A DNA stretch of 64,000 nt from Caballeronia sp. NK8. GTDB lineage: Bacteria; Pseudomonadota; Gammaproteobacteria; Burkholderiales; Burkholderiaceae. Where the stretch lies: assembly GCF_018408855.1 (NCBI RefSeq), contig NZ_AP024322.1, positions 2,914,001-2,978,000 of the forward strand. The letters run 5' to 3'. The translations under genes and the position numbers were made by a program. The notes below the pieces were generated by a model, which saw nothing but the letters and a program-made list of their open reading frames with translations, had not been told where the DNA came from and ran no database searches. Below are positions 1 to 9,454 of the stretch, in pieces; within the stretch, counting starts at the first letter, position 1; the number at the start of each line of letters is the position of its first letter.

Positions 1-454
1 ACACGATTACGTCAAATTTTTCCGGCACTTCGATACCCGGACGTAAACTTTCGACGCGCCCCGTCACAACCGACAGATTGCTCAGACCTAACTGCACCTT
101 CACTTGCGACTGAAATGCCGTTTTCTTGTGAACGATGTCGTTCAACGTGACACGCAATTCCGGCAAGGCGATCGCCAGCACGATACCAGGCAAACCGCCA
201 CCCGAACCAACGTCAAGCACTGCCGCAGGTTTACGCGCCGACACAGCCGGCACGATGGCAAGCGAGTCCAGGATGTGCTGGATCATCATCTGCTGCGGAT
301 CGCGGATCGCCGTCAAGTTATACACGGCATTCCACTTTCCGAGCAGCGCGACGTAATCGAGCAGTGTCTGTTTTTGCGATGACGACAGCGCAAGGCCGAG
401 TGCGGCGACGCCCTTATCGAGCGTCGTCGCCAAGGTTAGATTGCCTTCCGTCAT
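1..454 (-). CDS. rsmG: 16S rRNA (guanine527-N7)-methyltransferase RsmG (GidB), 3' end outside the window
   Basis: Methylates N7 of G527 in 16S rRNA using S-adenosylmethionine, in the cytoplasm. The first 151 codons are present; the rest runs off the left edge. The translation begins [12 protein letters not shown], shows the family sequence [14 protein letters not shown] near residue 40 and a glycine-rich SAM motif [13 protein letters not shown] near residue 80. The ATG overlaps the mnmG stop by four bases (ATGA at 451-454), so the two genes are translationally coupled, the usual mnmG-rsmG order near bacterial replication origins. Identification rests on motif and synteny and is firm; the missing C-terminus cannot be assessed. 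Confidence 0.96.
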   Translation of the reverse strand, partial: MTEGNLTLATTLDKGVAALGLALSSSQKQTLLDYVALLGKWNAVYNLTAIRDPQQMMIQHILDSLAIVPAVSARKPAAVLDVGSGGGLPGIVLAIALPELRVTLNDIVHKKTAFQSQVKVQLGLSNLSVVTGRVESLRPGIEVPEKFDVIV

Positions 455-2415
455 TGAACCGCCGTCGGGTTAGCGGATGCGGAATCGTCGCTGGCCGAAT
501 TGCGGCCACGACGGCCAGCGCCGCGCTTCAGATGAACCATCAACAGCGATATTGCAGCCGGAGTGATGCCGGAGATGCGCGACGCCTGCCCGATCGTCTC
601 TGGGCGGTGCTGCAACAGCTTTTGACGCGCTTCGAAGGACAAGCCACGGACATCGTTATAGTCGAGGCCTTCGGGCAAGCGCGTATTCTCCTGCGCGCCG
701 TTGCGGACGATTTCGTCGGCTTGGCGATCGATATAGCCCTGATACTTCACGCCGATTTCGATCTGTTCCTTGATCTGGGCGGCGAGCACCGGGTCTTCGG
801 CAAGCGCCGCTTCGGGACCACATGTGCCATCGCGGAGCGCGCAGACACCGTCATAGGAAACGCCCGGGCGGCGCAGAAGATCCGCCAGGCTATATTCGTG
901 ATCGATCGGCTTGCCCAACAAGGCGGTGGCCTCCTCCGCTGACAATGTCTTCGGATTAACCCACGTCGAACGAAGCCGCTGTGTTTCACGTGAAACAGCG
1001 TCGCGTTTGCGGCTGAATGCATCCCAGCGGATGTCGCCGACAACACCCAGCTCGCGCCCAATTTCGGTAAGACGCATGTCCGCGTTGTCCTCACGCAGCG
1101 AGAGACGATATTCGGCGCGGCTGGTGAACATCCGATACGGCTCCGAGACGCCACGCGTGACGAGATCGTCGACGAGAACGCCCAGATAAGCCTGATCGCG
1201 ACGCGGAGACCACGCCTCTTTCCCCTGCACTTGCAGTCCGGCATTGATGCCCGCGAGCAAGCCCTGCGCGGCAGCTTCTTCGTACCCTGTCGTGCCATTG
1301 ATCTGTCCGGCGAAGAACAAGCCCCCGATGGCCTTGGTTTCCAGCGAAGCCTTCAGCGCGCGTGGATCGAAATAATCGTATTCGATCGCATAGCCAGGAC
1401 GCAGGATGTGCGCGTGTTCCAGTCCGCGCATCGACCGGACGAGATTGAGCTGGACATCGAACGGCAGGCTGGTCGAAATACCATTCGGATAGAACTCGTT
1501 CGTCGTCAGCCCTTCCGGTTCCAGGAAGATCTGGTGCGCGTCTTTCGAAGCAAAACGATGAATCTTGTCCTCGATCGACGGGCAATAGCGCGGTCCGACG
1601 CCTTCGATGACGCCCGTATACATCGGCGAGCGGTCCAGACCGGAGCGGATTATGTCGTGCGTTTGCGAGTTCGTATGTGTGACCCAGCACGGCATCTGCT
1701 GCGGATGCTGCTCCACTCGTCCGAGAAACGAAAACACCGGAATCGGATCGAGGTCACCAGGCTGCTCTTCGAGTTTCGAAAAATCGATCGTACGACCGTC
1801 GATACGCGGCGGCGTGCCGGTCTTGAGCCGGCCTTGCGGGAGCTTCAACTCCTTCAAGCGTGCCGACAAGGAAACCGCTGCCGGATCGCCCGCGCGTCCA
1901 CCGACATAATTGTTCAACCCGACGTGAATCTTCCCATCGAGGAAGGTGCCGGCCGTCAGCACCACGGCTCGGGAGCGGAAACGCAGGCCAACCTGCGTCA
2001 CTGCGCCGACCACGCGATCGCCCTCGACCATGAGATCGTCGACGGCCTGCTGAAAGAGCCACAAATTCGCCTGATTTTCGAGCCGATGACGGATCGCCTG
2101 CTTGTAGAGGAGACGATCAGCCTGGGCGCGCGTCGCCCGCACCGCCGGCCCTTTCGACGAGTTGAGGATGCGAAACTGGATGCCCGATTCGTCCGTCGCG
2201 GCAGCCATGGCGCCGCCGAGCGCGTCGACTTCCTTGACGAGATGGCCTTTGCCAATCCCACCGATCGACGGATTGCAGCTCATTTGGCCCAACGTCTCGA
2301 TGTTGTGGGTCAAAAGTAGCGTTTTGCAGCCCATGCGCGCCGAAGCGAGCGCGGCCTCAGTGCCTGCGTGACCGCCGCCAACGACGATCACATCAAATTC
2401 TGTGGGATAAAGCAT
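451..2415 (-). CDS. mnmG: tRNA uridine-5-carboxymethylaminomethyl modification enzyme MnmG (GidA)
   Basis: FAD-dependent partner of MnmE; together they install the (carboxymethyl)aminomethyl group on wobble U34 of certain tRNAs, using methylene-THF and glycine or ammonium. The 654-residue protein has the dinucleotide motif [14 protein letters not shown] near residue 12, the [13 protein letters not shown] segment near residue 48, and the normal C-terminal helical domain. Length matches the family. The ATG at 2413-2415 is the first in frame. A perfect parS sequence lies inside the reading frame at 982-997, where it encodes AVSRET. The downstream rsmG start overlaps the stop. The product feeds the same pathway as the MnmC homologue at 28.6-30.4 kb. 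Confidence 0.98.
   Translation of the reverse strand: MLYPTEFDVIVVGGGHAGTEAALASARMGCKTLLLTHNIETLGQMSCNPSIGGIGKGHLVKEVDALGGAMAAATDESGIQFRILNSSKGPAVRATRAQADRLLYKQAIRHRLENQANLWLFQQAVDDLMVEGDRVVGAVTQVGLRFRSRAVVLTAGTFLDGKIHVGLNNYVGGRAGDPAAVSLSARLKELKLPQGRLKTGTPPRIDGRTIDFSKLEEQPGDLDPIPVFSFLGRVEQHPQQMPCWVTHTNSQTHDIIRSGLDRSPMYTGVIEGVGPRYCPSIEDKIHRFASKDAHQIFLEPEGLTTNEFYPNGISTSLPFDVQLNLVRSMRGLEHAHILRPGYAIEYDYFDPRALKASLETKAIGGLFFAGQINGTTGYEEAAAQGLLAGINAGLQVQGKEAWSPRRDQAYLGVLVDDLVTRGVSEPYRMFTSRAEYRLSLREDNADMRLTEIGRELGVVGDIRWDAFSRKRDAVSRETQRLRSTWVNPKTLSAEEATALLGKPIDHEYSLADLLRRPGVSYDGVCALRDGTCGPEAALAEDPVLAAQIKEQIEIGVKYQGYIDRQADEIVRNGAQENTRLPEGLDYNDVRGLSFEARQKLLQHRPETIGQASRISGITPAAISLLMVHLKRGAGRRGRNSASDDSASANPTAVQ
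982..997. other. parS centromere site inside mnmG
   Basis: TGTTTCACGTGAAACA, a perfect 16-base palindrome identical to the ParB-binding parS consensus. It lies inside mnmG, where the codons read AVSRET. ParB binds parS and spreads, and ParA then moves the origin region during chromosome segregation (family knowledge). Confidence 0.9.
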
Positions 2416-2520
2416 CGGAGATCTCGTGTACGAACGACACGAACCTGAAGAAGGAATAGCTTTGAATTATAACGGCTTCCTTCCTGCCTCGATTCGATCG
2501 ACCGTCCACAGGCGAAAAAA

Positions 2521-2548
2521 ATGGCGTGTTTCACGTGAAACACGCCAT
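2521..2548. other. parS centromere site between mnmG and the Liv cluster
   Basis: A perfect 28-base palindrome whose central 16 bases (2527-2542) are the consensus parS TGTTTCACGTGAAACA. It sits in the 157-base gap between the mnmG start and the livF stop. The six extra complementary bases on each side (ATGGCG/CGCCAT) would also make a strong hairpin in RNA, so it might help end the livF transcript, although no T-run follows. With the site at 982-997 this places the window in the origin-proximal domain. Confidence 0.92.
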
Positions 2549-2572
2549 CTCCGGGCACTACGTGTGTCGCGT

Positions 2573-3343
2573 TTAGGCGACTTTTTTCGTTAGACCAAGG
2601 TAAGTTTCGATGACTTGCGGATCGTGTTGAAGAACGTCGGCCTTTCCTTCAAGAGCGAATTCACCGGTCTCGAGCACGTAACCATAGTCAGAAATCTGCA
2701 GCGCGGCCCGCGCGTTTTGCTCGATCAACAGGGTCGCGACACCCGTTTGACGCAGCGCGCTGATGATATGGAAGATCTCCTTAACGATCAGCGGCGCGAG
2801 ACCAAGGCTCGGCTCGTCCAACATAAGCAGCTGAGGCTTTCCCATCAAAGCGCGCCCGACGGCAAGCATCTGGCGCTCCCCGCCCGACAGTGTTCCTGCC
2901 GCCTGTTTCCGCCGTTCCTTCAAACGAGGGAACAGCTCGAAGACGTGCTCGAGTTGGTCAAGATAGTTACGCTCTCCAGCCCGCTTGCGCCGATATGCAC
3001 CGAGCACGAGATTGTCTTCCACAGCCATCGTGGCGAACAATTCGCGTTTTTCGGGCACGAGGCACATGCCACGAGCGACACGGCGCTCGATCGGCAAGAC
3101 CGACACCTCTTCGCCGAGGTAGCGCACGCTGCCTTTCGAATGACCCGTTTGCGGCAACGCGCCCATGATCGCGTTGAGAAGCGTCGATTTGCCGGCACCA
3201 TTCGGCCCGATCACGGAGACGATCTGCCCCGGTCCGACCGTGAGCTTGCCGCCGTGCAACGCTTCTACCTTGCCGTAGCGCACGGACAAGCCATCCACCT
3301 GCAGGATCGCGTTTTCCACTGCGTTCGATTCCTTTGCCATCAT
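2573..3343 (-). CDS. livF: Branched-chain amino acid-type ABC transporter, ATP-binding protein LivF
   Basis: Cytoplasmic ATPase of a HAAT-family importer (leucine/isoleucine/valine, other amino acids or amides; the substrate is not readable from sequence). The 256 residues carry Walker [10 protein letters not shown] near 46-54, signature LSGGERQML near 153, Walker B LLMLDEPSLGL near 172 and the LivF-typical VxxLLIEQN segment. It starts ATGATG at 3341-3343 and 3338-3340; the first ATG overlaps the upstream fusion gene's stop in an ATGA junction. It is the last gene of the operon livH - livM/G fusion - livF. Its stop lies about 25 bases from the parS palindrome. Confidence 0.95.
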   Translation of the reverse strand: MMAKESNAVENAILQVDGLSVRYGKVEALHGGKLTVGPGQIVSVIGPNGAGKSTLLNAIMGALPQTGHSKGSVRYLGEEVSVLPIERRVARGMCLVPEKRELFATMAVEDNLVLGAYRRKRAGERNYLDQLEHVFELFPRLKERRKQAAGTLSGGERQMLAVGRALMGKPQLLMLDEPSLGLAPLIVKEIFHIISALRQTGVATLLIEQNARAALQISDYGYVLETGEFALEGKADVLQHDPQVIETYLGLTKKVA

Positions 3344-5112
3344 TCCACCCCGCCCAGGTACGCTTCGAGCACCGCCGGATCTTTCTGCACGTCCTTCGGC
3401 AGACCTTCCGCTATCTTCGTGCCGAACTCCATTACCACGAGTCGATCCGTCAGATTCATCACGAAGTCCATGTCGTGTTCGACCAGAAGAATGCTCATGC
3501 CTTCGGCGCGCAGTTTTCGCAGCAACTCGGCGAGTTGCAGTTTCTCCTGATAACGCAAACCTGCAGCTGGTTCGTCCAGCAGCAGCAGCGTCGGATCGCA
3601 GCAGAGCGCCCGCGCGATTTCGAGGATCCGCTGCTGACCGAGCGCGAGACTGCCCGCTTCACTGTAAATATGTTTCTCCAACCCGACTCGCGCGATCTGC
3701 TTCGCGGCCTCGGCCATCAGTCGCGCCTCCTCTGCCGCATTCAAGCGCACGACGCTGCGCCACACACCTGTATTGCCACGCAAGTGCGCGCCGATCGCGA
3801 CGTTCTCCAGAACGGTCATCCCTGGCAGCATCTTGACGTGCTGGAACGTCCGTCCGATGCCGCGCTTGACGATTTCACGTGAAGTGAGTTTCTCGATCCG
3901 TTCGCCGTGGAAACTGATCGCGCCGCTGGTCGCCTGAAGCACGCCGGTGACGAGATTGAAGGTCGTGGATTTGCCTGCGCCATTCGGTCCGATCAAACCG
4001 ATGATTTCGCCCGCCTTCACTTCGAAGCTGACATCGTTGACCGCGACCAGCCCGCCGAACTGCTTGCGCGCCTTCTCGACCACGAGCAATCGCTCTCCCG
4101 CCGCCGGTTTGCTGCGCTGCGGCAATGCATCGCCGTGATCGGGTACGTGAGCGCGCGGTCCGCGTGGAAACACCCGTGCGACGAAAGGCCAGACACCCTG
4201 CCGCGCGTATTGCAGCAACAACACCATCACAACGCCAAAGACGATGATCTCAAAATTGCCGTTCGCCCCGAGCAGCTTGGGCAGCAGCGTCTGAAGGTAG
4301 TCCTGCAGAACGGTGAGGATCGTCGCGCCGAGAATCGCACCCCAGACATGCGAGACGCCACCGACCACCGCCATGAACAGGAACTCGATGCCGTGATTCA
4401 ACCCGAACGGCGTCGGGTTCACGGCGCGCTGCAAGTGGGCGTACAGGAAGCCCGATACGGCCGCCAGAACCGCCGCGTAGATGAAGATCACCACGCGCAT
4501 CCAGGCGGTGTTGACGCCCATCGCTTCGGCCATGGTGCCACCGCCGCGCAGCGCGCGAATCGCACGGCCGGGCCGGCTATTAAGCAAATTCTGAACAGAG
4601 ATCACCGCGAGCAGCACGACGACCCAGATCAGGTAGTAGATGCTGCGGCCCGACTCCAGTTGCCGTCCGAACAGATTCAGCACGGGAATGCCGTTGATGC
4701 CGTCGTACTTGCCGAGCAGTTCCATATTGCCGAACAGATAGAACAACGACAGCCCCCACGCAATCGTTCCGAGCGGCAGAAAATGCCCGGAGAGGCGCAT
4801 CGTGATAAGGCCGAGCAGCAGCGCGATGAACGCCGTCAGCACCACGCCCGCGATCAACGCCAGCCACGGCGACACGCCATAGCGCGTCGTCAGGAAGGCC
4901 GTCGCATACGCGCCCACGCCGACGAACGCGGCCTGTCCGAAGCTCGTCATCCCGCCGATGCCCGTCAGCAGCACCAGCCCGATCGCGACGATCGAATACA
5001 GCCCGATGTAGTTCAGCAGCGTGATCCAGTACTCGGGCACGGCGACCGGCCCCGGCAGGACCGGCAGCGCGAAGACGATCAACAAAAAGATCCAAAAAGA
5101 ACGGAATTTCAT
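3340..5112 (-). CDS. Fused ABC permease-ATPase (LivM-LivG) of the first Liv-type importer
   Basis: One polypeptide joins a LivM-type inner-membrane permease (about residues 1-310, many hydrophobic helices) to a LivG-type ATPase (about 345-590). The ATPase half has Walker [13 protein letters not shown], signature [12 protein letters not shown] (a variant of LSGGQ) and Walker [13 protein letters not shown] chose the ATG at 5110-5112 ([11 protein letters not shown]) because AGGAG lies nine bases upstream, overlapping the end of livH; an in-frame ATG at 5131-5133 (MKTRSKP) would add seven residues and overlap livH. The fusion is clean, with no frameshift. Such fusions occur in Burkholderiaceae. 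The fused halves serve as one permease and one ATPase, with LivH and LivF as partners. Confidence 0.93.
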   Translation of the reverse strand: MKFRSFWIFLLIVFALPVLPGPVAVPEYWITLLNYIGLYSIVAIGLVLLTGIGGMTSFGQAAFVGVGAYATAFLTTRYGVSPWLALIAGVVLTAFIALLLGLITMRLSGHFLPLGTIAWGLSLFYLFGNMELLGKYDGINGIPVLNLFGRQLESGRSIYYLIWVVVLLAVISVQNLLNSRPGRAIRALRGGGTMAEAMGVNTAWMRVVIFIYAAVLAAVSGFLYAHLQRAVNPTPFGLNHGIEFLFMAVVGGVSHVWGAILGATILTVLQDYLQTLLPKLLGANGNFEIIVFGVVMVLLLQYARQGVWPFVARVFPRGPRAHVPDHGDALPQRSKPAAGERLLVVEKARKQFGGLVAVNDVSFEVKAGEIIGLIGPNGAGKSTTFNLVTGVLQATSGAISFHGERIEKLTSREIVKRGIGRTFQHVKMLPGMTVLENVAIGAHLRGNTGVWRSVVRLNAAEEARLMAEAAKQIARVGLEKHIYSEAGSLALGQQRILEIARALCCDPTLLLLDEPAAGLRYQEKLQLAELLRKLRAEGMSILLVEHDMDFVMNLTDRLVVMEFGTKIAEGLPKDVQKDPAVLEAYLGGVE

Positions 5113-5116
5113 CGGC

Positions 5117-6172
5117 TTACTCCTCGTCTTCATCCGAATGCGGGCTCGCCAGGCTTCGCCACAGCAGGACCGGAATAATCAAAGTGAAGACGATCACCTC
5201 CTTGTACGCGCTCGCCCAGAACGACGAATACGATTCGAGCAGCCCCACGAGCAGCGAACCCGCCGCCGCGAGCGGATAGCTCACCAGACCGCCCACGATG
5301 GCGCCCACGAAGCCCTTCAGACCGATCAGGAAGCCCGAGTCGTAGTAGATCGTGGTAATCGGCGCGACGAGCACGCCGCACAGCGCGCCGAGGCCCGCCG
5401 CGAGCGTGAACGCGAGGCGCCCTGCCTGCGTCGTGCCGATGCCCACCAGCCGAGCGCCAAGCCGGTTCACCGAAGTCGCGCGCAGCGCCTTGCCGGAAAT
5501 CGTGCGGTCGAAATAGAAGTACAGCGCGACGATCAGCACCACGGCCGTCCCGACGACCCACAGGCTCTGCCCGGAGACCGACACGCTGCCGAGATTGAAC
5601 GTGGCGTCGGAGAACGCGGTCGTGCGCGAGCCTTCCGCGCCGAACATGACGAGGCCGAGCCCCACCATCGCGAAGTGCACCGCCACCGCGACGATCAGCA
5701 GCAACAGCGTGCTCGCCTCCGCGATCGGTTCATACGCGAGCCGGTAGACGAACGGTCCCATCGGCACGACGATCAGGAGCGTCAGCGCGATCTGCGCGAT
5801 CATCGGCAACGGCTGCGCAAAGGCGGCCTGCGTGATGCCCCAGACCGCCACGGGAAACAGCACATACTTGCCCGCAAGTACGGCGAGCAAACGGCCGATC
5901 TGGTGATATCGCGCAGGATGCCTGACGATCCCGGCGACTTCGGCGACGAAGCAGCCAATGCCCATCGCGATGAGCAAATAGCAGGTGGCGGGCAGCTTCT
6001 GCGTCTGCAGCGCCGCCAGCGTGAGCGCGCCATACGCGACGAACTCCCCCTGCGGAATGAAAATGACGCGTGTCACGGAGAAAACGAGCACCAGAGCAAG
6101 CGCGAGCAACGCGTAGATCGCACCCGTGGTGATCCCGTCCTGCGCGAGGATCGCCGCAATCGATAAGTCCAT
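5117..6172 (-). CDS. livH: Branched-chain amino acid-type ABC transporter permease LivH
   Basis: Inner-membrane permease of the first HAAT importer, 351 residues with about eight or nine hydrophobic segments. It begins [20 protein letters not shown], the typical LivH start, and has the ...[11 protein letters not shown]... and [13 protein letters not shown] loops that contact the ATPase. A ribosome binding site GAGGAAGT directly precedes the ATG at 6170-6172. It is somewhat longer than a typical 290-300 residue LivH because of an extra hydrophobic stretch around residues 60-130. The permease partner is the fusion protein immediately downstream. Confidence 0.93.
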   Translation of the reverse strand: MDLSIAAILAQDGITTGAIYALLALALVLVFSVTRVIFIPQGEFVAYGALTLAALQTQKLPATCYLLIAMGIGCFVAEVAGIVRHPARYHQIGRLLAVLAGKYVLFPVAVWGITQAAFAQPLPMIAQIALTLLIVVPMGPFVYRLAYEPIAEASTLLLLIVAVAVHFAMVGLGLVMFGAEGSRTTAFSDATFNLGSVSVSGQSLWVVGTAVVLIVALYFYFDRTISGKALRATSVNRLGARLVGIGTTQAGRLAFTLAAGLGALCGVLVAPITTIYYDSGFLIGLKGFVGAIVGGLVSYPLAAAGSLLVGLLESYSSFWASAYKEVIVFTLIIPVLLWRSLASPHSDEDEE

Positions 6173-6201
6173 ACTTCCTCTTCGGAGCTGCTTCCGAAAC
6201 A

Positions 6202-6220
6202 GGCGGTTAAAAGAACCGCC
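6202..6220 (-). other. Hairpin between binding-protein gene and livH
   Basis: GGCGGTT and AACCGCC (6202-6208 and 6214-6220) form a seven-pair stem with a five-base loop in the 147-base gap downstream of the binding-protein stop. There is no T-run, so it is more likely to stabilise the upstream mRNA or attenuate read-through than to terminate. Gaps like this often set the higher expression of the binding protein relative to the permease genes. Confidence 0.45.
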
Positions 6221-6319
6221 GCCGGAACATGTTCAAAGCGGCGCGCCGTTGCCGGTGCGCCGCCCGTTCATCCTGAAATTAAGAAACACGAACGCGCCAT
6301 GAAGCGCGCCCGGTCGAGC

Positions 6320-7492
6320 TCAGTCGTTCAGCAACTTCCACTTGCCGTCGACGATCTGCACCATCACACGCGCGCGGTTGTCGAAGCCGTTGTGATCGGT
6401 CGGCGTGGTGTTCATGATGCCGTGCGACACCGGCAGGTCCTTCAGGTTTTCCAGCGCCGCGCGCAGCGCTTCGCGGAATTCCGGCGTGCCCGGCTGACCT
6501 TTCTTCAACGCCTCGGGAATCGCGCGCTGAAGCATCTGGCCCGCGTCCCACGCGTGACCGCCGAAGGTCGACAGCGAGCCCGCGCCGTACGCCTTCTCAT
6601 ACGCGTCCTTGTAGGCCGCCGACGACTTCTTCACCGGATTGCTGTCCGGCAATTGCTCGGTCACGAGCACCGGCCCGGCGGGCAGGATCTCGCCTTCGCA
6701 ATCCTTGCCGCACACGCGCAGGAAGTCGTTATTGGCGACGCCATGCGTCTGATAGACCTTGCCCTTGTAGCCGCGCTCCTTCAGCGCCTTCGCCGGCAGC
6801 GCGGACGGCGTGCCCGCGCCCGCGATCAGCACCGCGTCGGGGTTCGCGCCCATCGTCTTCAGCACCTGGCCGGTCACGGAGGTGTCGGTGCGGTTGAAGC
6901 GTTCGTTCGTGACGATCTTCAGCTTGTGCGCCGCCGCTGCCGTGTTGAACACGTTGTACCAGCCGTCGCCGTAGGCATCCGCGAAGCCGATGAAGCCCAC
7001 CGTCGTCACGCCGTGCTTCTCCATGTAGCTCGCGATCGCATCGGCCATCAAGGCGTCGTTCTGCGGCGTCTTGAATACCCATGCCTTCTTCGCGTCCATC
7101 GGCGAGATGATTGCGGCCGACGCGGCCATCGAGATCATCGGCGTCTTGCCGGTGGCGGCCGGGTCGATCATCGCGAGCGAATTCGGCGTTACCGTGGAAC
7201 CGACGATCGCATCGACGTGATCTTCATCAATCAGCTTGCGCGTGTTCTGCACGGCGCGGCTCGTGTCGGAACCGTCATCGAGCACGATCCATTCGACCGA
7301 CTTCCCGCCGATCTCCTTCGGCAACAACGCGACGGTGTTTTTCTCGGGAATCCCGAGCGATGCAGCCGGGCCCGTCGCCGAGAGCGTCACGCCGATTTTC
7401 ACCTGGGCGAACGCCGCGCCCGCGCCTGCGAGCACGCTGCCCGCGATGGCGAGCGCAATGCCCGTCTTGATCCATGCCTTCTTCGTTTTCAT
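6320..7492 (-). CDS. Periplasmic substrate-binding protein of the first Liv-type importer (copy 1)
   Basis: Receptor of the HAAT importer (Peripla_BP_6 fold). A signal peptide with basic N-terminus and hydrophobic core (MKTKKAWIKTGIALAIAG) ends near AFA-QVKIG. The mature domain opens VKIGVTLSATGPAASLG and has two cysteines in CGKDCEG. I chose the ATG at 7490-7492 because GGAG lies seven bases upstream; a GTG 21 bases further out is unlikely. It lies directly upstream of livH and is closely related along its whole length to the next gene, indicating a tandem duplication. The ligand is not readable; branched-chain amino acids are the default family guess. Confidence 0.92.
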   Translation of the reverse strand: MKTKKAWIKTGIALAIAGSVLAGAGAAFAQVKIGVTLSATGPAASLGIPEKNTVALLPKEIGGKSVEWIVLDDGSDTSRAVQNTRKLIDEDHVDAIVGSTVTPNSLAMIDPAATGKTPMISMAASAAIISPMDAKKAWVFKTPQNDALMADAIASYMEKHGVTTVGFIGFADAYGDGWYNVFNTAAAAHKLKIVTNERFNRTDTSVTGQVLKTMGANPDAVLIAGAGTPSALPAKALKERGYKGKVYQTHGVANNDFLRVCGKDCEGEILPAGPVLVTEQLPDSNPVKKSSAAYKDAYEKAYGAGSLSTFGGHAWDAGQMLQRAIPEALKKGQPGTPEFREALRAALENLKDLPVSHGIMNTTPTDHNGFDNRARVMVQIVDGKWKLLND

Positions 7493-7692
7493 TGTTCGTC
7501 TCCAAACGCGCACACTGGCGGTGCTTGCTGCGAGTTGTTATCGATGCCGCTTTCTGGGCTAACCAAAGAGCCGCCCCAATCTATTTACCGCGTTACTGCG
7601 TGCCAAGGCGAGTTTTCCCTGACCGTTGCGCCGCTGCATGCGAGGCTTTGCGCCCTCTTCTTTCGCCGCGGCTTTTCACTGCCCAGCGCAGA

Positions 7693-7727
7693 AAAAAAGG
7701 CGCGTTGTGTAGCTAACGCGCCTTTTT
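7693..7727 (-). terminator. Rho-independent terminator after binding protein copy 2
   Basis: AAAGGCGCGTT and AACGCGCCTTT form a long stem around an eight-base loop, with A and T runs on both sides, so it may work in both directions. It lies just past the stop of the 7756-8934 gene and therefore separates the two paralogous binding-protein genes into independent transcripts. Confidence 0.8.
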
Positions 7728-7755
7728 CTCCGGATCAGTCCATATGCGATTCTCG

Positions 7756-8934
7756 TCAGTTGCCCGAGAGCTTCCACTTGCCGCCGACGATCTCCACCAT
7801 CACGCGTGCGCGCTGGTCCAGTCCGGAGTGATCGTTGGGGCTCATGTTGAAGATGCCGTGTGAAGCAGGCAGGTTCTTCGTCTCTTCGATGGCCGCGCGC
7901 AACGCTTCGCGGAACGCCGGCGTGCCGGGCTGGCCCTTCTTCAGCGCGACGGGAATCGCGCGCTGCAGAATGAGGCCTGCGTCCCACGCGTGGCCGCCGA
8001 ACGTCGACACCGAACCCGCGCCATACGCGCCTTCATAGGCCTTCTTGTATGTGAGCGCGGCCTGCTTGACGGGATTGCTGTCGGGCAACTGCTCCGCGAC
8101 GAGCAGCGGGCCCGCCGGCAGGAACGTGCCTTCACAATCCTTGCCGCATACGCGCAGGAAATCGTTATTGGCGACGCCGTGCGTCTGATAGATCTTGCCC
8201 TTGTAGCCGCGCTCCTTGAGCGTCTTCTGCGGCAGCGCGGCCGGCGTGCCCGCGCCCGCGATCAGCACCGCGTCCGCGTTCTGCGACATCATCTTGAGCA
8301 CTTGCCCCGTCACCGACGCATCGTTGCGCGCGAAGCGCTCGTTCGCGACGACCTTCAGCTTCGCGAGATCGGCCGCCTTGGAAAACTCCTTGAACCAGCT
8401 TTCGCCGTAGGCATCGGAAAAGCCGATGAACGCCACCGTCTTCACGCCGTGATTCGACATGTGCTGCGCGATCGCGGTGGCCATCAGGATGTCGTTCTGC
8501 GGCGTCTTGAAGACCCACGCCTTTTTCGCATCCATCGGCTCGACGATGCTCGCGGCCGCGGCCATCGAAATCATCGGCGTGTGCGTTTCAGCGGCGATGT
8601 CGGTCATCGCGAGCGAATTGGGCACGACCGTGGAACCGACGAGCGCATCGACGTGATCCTCGCTCGTCAGCTTGCGCGCGTTCTTCACCGCCTGGGTGGA
8701 ATCGGTGGCGTCGTCGAGGACGATGTATTCCACCTTCTGCCCTGCGACTTCCTTCGGCAGGAGCGCGACCGTGTTCTTTTCCGGAATGCCGAGCGAAGCC
8801 GCCGGACCGGTCGCCGAGACCGTCACGCCGATTTTCACGTCCGCCAAAACCTGATTGCTGAATACCGCCGAGAAACTGATGGACATTGCCGCGACGGTCA
8901 TTGCGACCGTCTTGCCGCGTAAAGCCAACTTCAT
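7756..8934 (-). CDS. Periplasmic substrate-binding protein of Liv type (copy 2, tandem paralogue)
   Basis: 392 residues, co-linear with copy 1: the mature start DVKIGVTVSATGPAASLG, the stretch MDAKKAWVFKTPQND, the CGKDCEG disulphide motif and the STFGGHAWDAG block are shared nearly unchanged. The signal peptide differs (MKLALRGKTVAMTVAAMSIS, cleaved near VLA-DVKIG). It has its own terminator downstream and a long upstream gap, so it is probably an independently regulated receptor that uses the same permease. Different ligand preference for the two copies is an inference; no residue set in the cleft was compared. Confidence 0.9.
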   Translation of the reverse strand: MKLALRGKTVAMTVAAMSISFSAVFSNQVLADVKIGVTVSATGPAASLGIPEKNTVALLPKEVAGQKVEYIVLDDATDSTQAVKNARKLTSEDHVDALVGSTVVPNSLAMTDIAAETHTPMISMAAAASIVEPMDAKKAWVFKTPQNDILMATAIAQHMSNHGVKTVAFIGFSDAYGESWFKEFSKAADLAKLKVVANERFARNDASVTGQVLKMMSQNADAVLIAGAGTPAALPQKTLKERGYKGKIYQTHGVANNDFLRVCGKDCEGTFLPAGPLLVAEQLPDSNPVKQAALTYKKAYEGAYGAGSVSTFGGHAWDAGLILQRAIPVALKKGQPGTPAFREALRAAIEETKNLPASHGIFNMSPNDHSGLDQRARVMVEIVGGKWKLSGN

Positions 8935-9454
8935 TGATTTGCGCCCCGTAAATCGTGTTTTGCGTGAAGAACCGCCTGCCGATATGCCCGAATTTAGCGC
9001 CCGCTTCGAATCGCCGACCAGCGGGTCGGGAAATGCAGTTTAGCGGACGAAAGCGCCGTGCAGCAAGCGATTTGAAGGGTTTCCGCTGCGCTTTGGCATC
9101 GTTTTTTCAGCGCATTTGCAACGCGGCAGCGCAAGGCGGAAAACCTCGGGAAAACCCCCGCTTAAAATCACCCGGCGGGATTATTCGTATTATCGACGGG
9201 CAAATAAAAAAGCGCTGTTGGACTCATCCAACAGCGCTTTTCGGTCGGGCACTTTGTGCCTCATGTCTCCTCGTTCTCCACCTCAAAAATCTGGGTGCAA
9301 CAGAACTAGGACGCATGTTAAAGAACGCAACACTGCACGACAACCTAGCATTTACCCTAGTGGTGCACAAAAGCACCTCATCGGGGCGTATTTCTTGCAA
9401 TACAGCGTGCTTCTCGCAATTGCACTATTGGTTCGGATCGCGAACCAAATACCT
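8935..9454. other. Gene-free stretch between the two Liv clusters
   Basis: About 520 bases. The left part must hold the promoter of the 7756-8934 gene (minus strand), but I cannot name -35/-10 boxes. The middle holds a strong bidirectional-looking terminator (9207-9241). Near the livM stop there is an eight-pair hairpin TTGGTTCG-GATCG-CGAACCAA (9428-9448) without a T-run. A 24-codon minus-strand ORF (9190-9264) has a good GAGGAG site but reads through the terminator, so I do not call it. Confidence 0.6.
9207..9241 (-). terminator. Terminator of the second Liv-type operon
   Basis: AAAAGCGCTGTTGGA and TCCAACAGCGCTTTT pair over 15 bases around a short loop (ctca), with an A-run on the left (a T-run on the minus strand). 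It lies about 215 bases past the livM stop and is the likely end of the livG-F-binding protein-H-M transcript. The symmetric T-runs would allow action on either strand. Confidence 0.8.

Noticed and set aside
3871-3886. TTTCACGTGAA inside the fused livM-livG gene, resembling a third parS site
   Set aside because: Only 11 of the 16 consensus bases match (outer positions GA and GTG fail), so ParB binding is unlikely.
9190-9264. 24-codon minus-strand ORF (MRHKVPDRKALL...) with a GAGGAG ribosome binding site
   Set aside because: Its second half is the stem of a strong terminator, and it is not followed by a gene it could control; more likely incidental.
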